Source of the DNA: Candidatus Nanohalarchaeota archaeon
Lineage (GTDB): Archaea > EX4484-52 > B79-G9
Direction of reading: 5' to 3'
Length of the DNA stretch: 8,375 nucleotides
Assembly: GCA_003660865.1 (NCBI GenBank)
Contig: QMVA01000055.1
Location: forward strand, 1-8,375
Both the position numbers and the translations under genes were made by a program. Below the pieces are notes generated by a model. That model was not told the DNA's origin. It did not search any database and saw only the letters and a list, made by a program, of their open reading frames with translations. This document shows positions 6,830 to 8,375 of the stretch, piece after piece. Within the stretch, counting starts at the first letter, position 1. Every line of letters begins with the position of its first letter.

Positions 6830-6841
6830 TGTTTATATAGA
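6830..6841 (-). promoter_or_regulatory. TATA box for the phasin-like gene
   Basis: The minus strand reads ATCTATATAAAC, close to the archaeal TATA consensus, only a few bases after the mre11 stop. A start about 26 bases on (near 6810) gives a leader of about 37 bases that ends with the GGAGAGGTGATT ribosome binding site. This is the best-looking promoter in the window and implies the gene is not merely read through from mre11. Confidence 0.5.
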
Positions 6842-6846
6842 TTGCT

Positions 6847-8106
6847 TTATCTCTTCGCAACTTCTTCAATTTTCAGGACCTTTCTGGCACCAGTAAGCAT
6901 CCTTTCACTGTATCGATCAACAGTCTCGCCTTCATCCTTTGGACTGTCAAAAGAATCCATAAGCTCAACCGTCAGTTTTTTCTCATCCTTACTCTCGATT
7001 TTTATCTTACCTGCATGCTCATTAATCAGGTCTTCCTCAATTTGGCGCATATCTCCTTTCACCTCTATGTTGATCTCTTCAAACTCCTTTGAAGACAATT
7101 TCGTAGTCGACCGTTTAAATATCAGGGCACCCTCATTCTTCACATACTCTGCAACTGAATTCATATCAATATCTGTAGGCTTACCGGACCCAAGCACACC
7201 CCGAAGTCTCAAAAGAACAATCGCATCCATAAGCATCTCGCCTTTAAGCGCATCCATAATCCTCTCTTTTGCCCTCTCTGCTCCAATCCCTTCTAAGCTC
7301 AGGTTGACTGCAATCACCTTGTGCGACTCTATTTTGACAAACCTCGATTTAATTACATTATCAAACTCGACAATAAAAAATCCGCCAGATTTATACTTTT
7401 CAAGCTCATCAAACTTCACAGGATAAAGCGCCCCCGGATAAGCGATCTTCCCATAACCTTTCTCATTTCTCTCAAACCTCTCATGAACATGACCGCCGGC
7501 ATAATAATCAAAACCCTTTGGCAAAAACGATAGCTGGAGCGCGGAAATATTCTTAAGAAACGCAGGCTTATACTCCTCAATCGCAGAGTGAAACATAAAT
7601 ATCTTAAAGCCCTCTTCTTTTTCAGCAGATTCATAGTCCAGATTTTCATAATACTCGCGCTCAAGCGACCCTGCCCTTCCAAGAAGCCCTGTTATCTTCA
7701 CACCAGTCTCTTCATCAACCGTAAACTCAAGCCGAATTTTCCCATCTTCACCCACCTGTCCGCGGCTGACATTCACAAACAGCCCCGCAGCCTCAAGAAC
7801 CTTCAGCATAGTCTTCTCAGAATACGAAAAATCATGCGACCCCGGGATGATATAAATCCTGATGCCTTTATCCCTGGCCTCCTTCAGTTTCAGAACAGCG
7901 CTTTTAAGAATATCAATATCCGGCGAAGCCACATGAAACAGGTCACCTGCTATCAAAATAAAATCTACACATTCTTCCATGCATATATCAAGCGCCTCAA
8001 GAAACGCATCCAGACTGACTTTCTTCAATTCCGGCTCGCGCCATGAATCAAGATGGCAATCTGCTAAGTGCGCAAACTTAAACTTAGAGGGTTTCAGAGA
8101 ATCCAT
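6847..8106 (-). CDS. mre11: Mre11, nuclease of the Mre11-Rad50 DNA-repair complex
   Basis: This 419-residue calcineurin-like phosphoesterase cuts and resects DNA double-strand ends with Rad50, using two Mn ions. Nuclease motifs in order are ADCHLD (15-20, D16 and H18), GDLFH (54-58), PGSHD (88-92), MFHS (171-174, H173) and GGHVH (204-208). The usual GNHD is GSHD here, so the metal-binding Asn is Ser90, while His91 and Asp92 remain. Residues about 215-260 form the capping region, and the basic C-terminal helix DRYSERMLTGARKVLK (397-412) is where family members bind Rad50. No ribosome binding site precedes the ATG, but a TATA-like box sits about 25 bases upstream, as for a leaderless first gene. 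rad50 lies 3.5 kb downstream instead of adjacent. herA and nurA, common partners in archaeal mre11 operons, are absent from the window. Confidence 0.95.
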   Translation of the reverse strand: MDSLKPSKFKFAHLADCHLDSWREPELKKVSLDAFLEALDICMEECVDFILIAGDLFHVASPDIDILKSAVLKLKEARDKGIRIYIIPGSHDFSYSEKTMLKVLEAAGLFVNVSRGQVGEDGKIRLEFTVDEETGVKITGLLGRAGSLEREYYENLDYESAEKEEGFKIFMFHSAIEEYKPAFLKNISALQLSFLPKGFDYYAGGHVHERFERNEKGYGKIAYPGALYPVKFDELEKYKSGGFFIVEFDNVIKSRFVKIESHKVIAVNLSLEGIGAERAKERIMDALKGEMLMDAIVLLRLRGVLGSGKPTDIDMNSVAEYVKNEGALIFKRSTTKLSSKEFEEINIEVKGDMRQIEEDLINEHAGKIKIESKDEKKLTVELMDSFDSPKDEGETVDRYSERMLTGARKVLKIEEVAKR

Positions 8107-8121
8107 GAATAGATTATTTCA

Positions 8122-8135
8122 TTGAAATATTAAAT
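8122..8135 (-). promoter_or_regulatory. Leaderless-type TATA box for mre11
   Basis: The minus strand reads ATTTAATATTTC, centred about 24 bases before the mre11 ATG at 8106. With no ribosome binding site before that ATG, a leaderless transcript starting at or next to it is the simplest reading. The surrounding sequence is AT-rich, so the exact box is uncertain. Confidence 0.4.
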
Positions 8136-8266
8136 GATTTGGGATTGCAAAATAATTTTGACCAGATAAAAGAAAGCAACAATTTACCTCCATCTTTCAG
8201 AAAAATCATTATCATTCAATAACATATGACTATCGGCTAAATTGAATAATTAACCAAATTAAATGA

Positions 8267-8276
8267 TTTATATATA
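8267..8276 (+). promoter_or_regulatory. Leaderless-type TATA box for the right-edge gene
   Basis: TTTATATATA is centred about 25 bases before the ATG at 8297, preceded by the A-rich ATTAAATGA, which could act as a BRE. No ribosome binding site lies between. The spacing fits transcription beginning at the start codon, divergent from mre11. Confidence 0.45.
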
Positions 8277-8296
8277 CGTTTAACCTATTTCTATAT

Positions 8297-8375
8297 ATGA
8301 ATATATACAAGAATAAAAATATAAATGAAAGGGTAAAACAAATAGTCGCTATAATAAATGATGTAAGACAATCAA
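8297..8375 (+). CDS. Start of an unidentified gene (runs off the right edge)
   Basis: From the ATG at 8297, 26 codons are open to the window end, beginning MNIYKNKNINERVKQIVAII and continuing NDVRQS. The stretch from about residue 11 looks like an amphipathic helix with alternating charged and aliphatic residues. A well-placed TATA box at 8267-8276 supports this start as leaderless. An internal ATG at 8324 is an alternative. Too little is present to name a family. It is divergent from mre11 across about 190 bases. Confidence 0.45.
   Translation, partial: MNIYKNKNINERVKQIVAIINDVRQS

Noticed and set aside
6806..7426. A 206-codon plus-strand open frame opposite mre11
   Set aside because: Ser/Phe/Ile-rich shadow of the Mre11 coding strand, with no recognisable motif.
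8129..8140. ATTAAATGATTT repeated at 8258-8269 in the divergent promoter region
   Set aside because: A short AT-rich direct repeat. It sits differently relative to the two promoters, so a shared regulatory role is not supported.

Overview
The window looks like part of an archaeal chromosome. Several starts are preceded by GGTGAT-type ribosome binding sites, the likely promoters are TATA boxes about 24-26 bases before leaderless starts, and the gene set is archaeal: a Mre11/Rad50 pair with a zinc hook, and a 6-phospho-3-hexuloisomerase. An uncultivated, DPANN-like or euryarchaeal lineage is possible, but the sequence alone does not fix the taxon.

Left flank (1-959). The 5' part of a zinc-ribbon transposase-like gene runs off the left edge on the minus strand. 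It is followed by about 650 bases of poor coding content. This stretch holds a probably degraded small membrane-protein reading frame (363-530, with an out-of-frame extension to about 631), a doubtful 66-codon plus-strand frame (622-822), a T-rich hairpin that may terminate transcription from the prs side, and a perfect 10-bp inverted repeat (875-928). It reads as an accessory or decayed junction.

Core block (960-8106). Six genes lie on the minus strand. In transcription order, from high to low coordinates, they are mre11, a short Lys-rich phasin-like gene, an ABC1/UbiB kinase-like gene, rad50, 6-phospho-3-hexuloisomerase (hxlB) and a divergent ribose-phosphate pyrophosphokinase (prs). Mre11 and Rad50 are the nuclease and ATPase halves of one DNA-end-processing complex, yet two unrelated genes and an intrinsic-type terminator lie between them. 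The phasin-like gene has its own TATA box, the strongest Shine-Dalgarno site in the window and a GC hairpin with a T-run after it, so it looks like a separate, well-expressed unit. hxlB and prs are six bases apart and look translationally coupled. HxlB interconverts fructose-6-phosphate and hexulose-6-phosphate in the route that supplies pentose phosphate in many archaea, and Prs converts ribose-5-phosphate to PRPP, so the two would form a sugar-to-PRPP module.

Right flank (8107-8375). An AT-rich divergent promoter region carries leaderless-type promoters for mre11 (minus) and for a plus-strand gene whose first 26 codons are visible before the window ends.

I saw no tRNA, rRNA, CRISPR array or clearly new defence system. 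The points most worth following are the split mre11/rad50 arrangement, the phasin-like/UbiB neighbours, the GSHD motif in Mre11, the divergent PRPP synthetase and the structured, decayed left flank.
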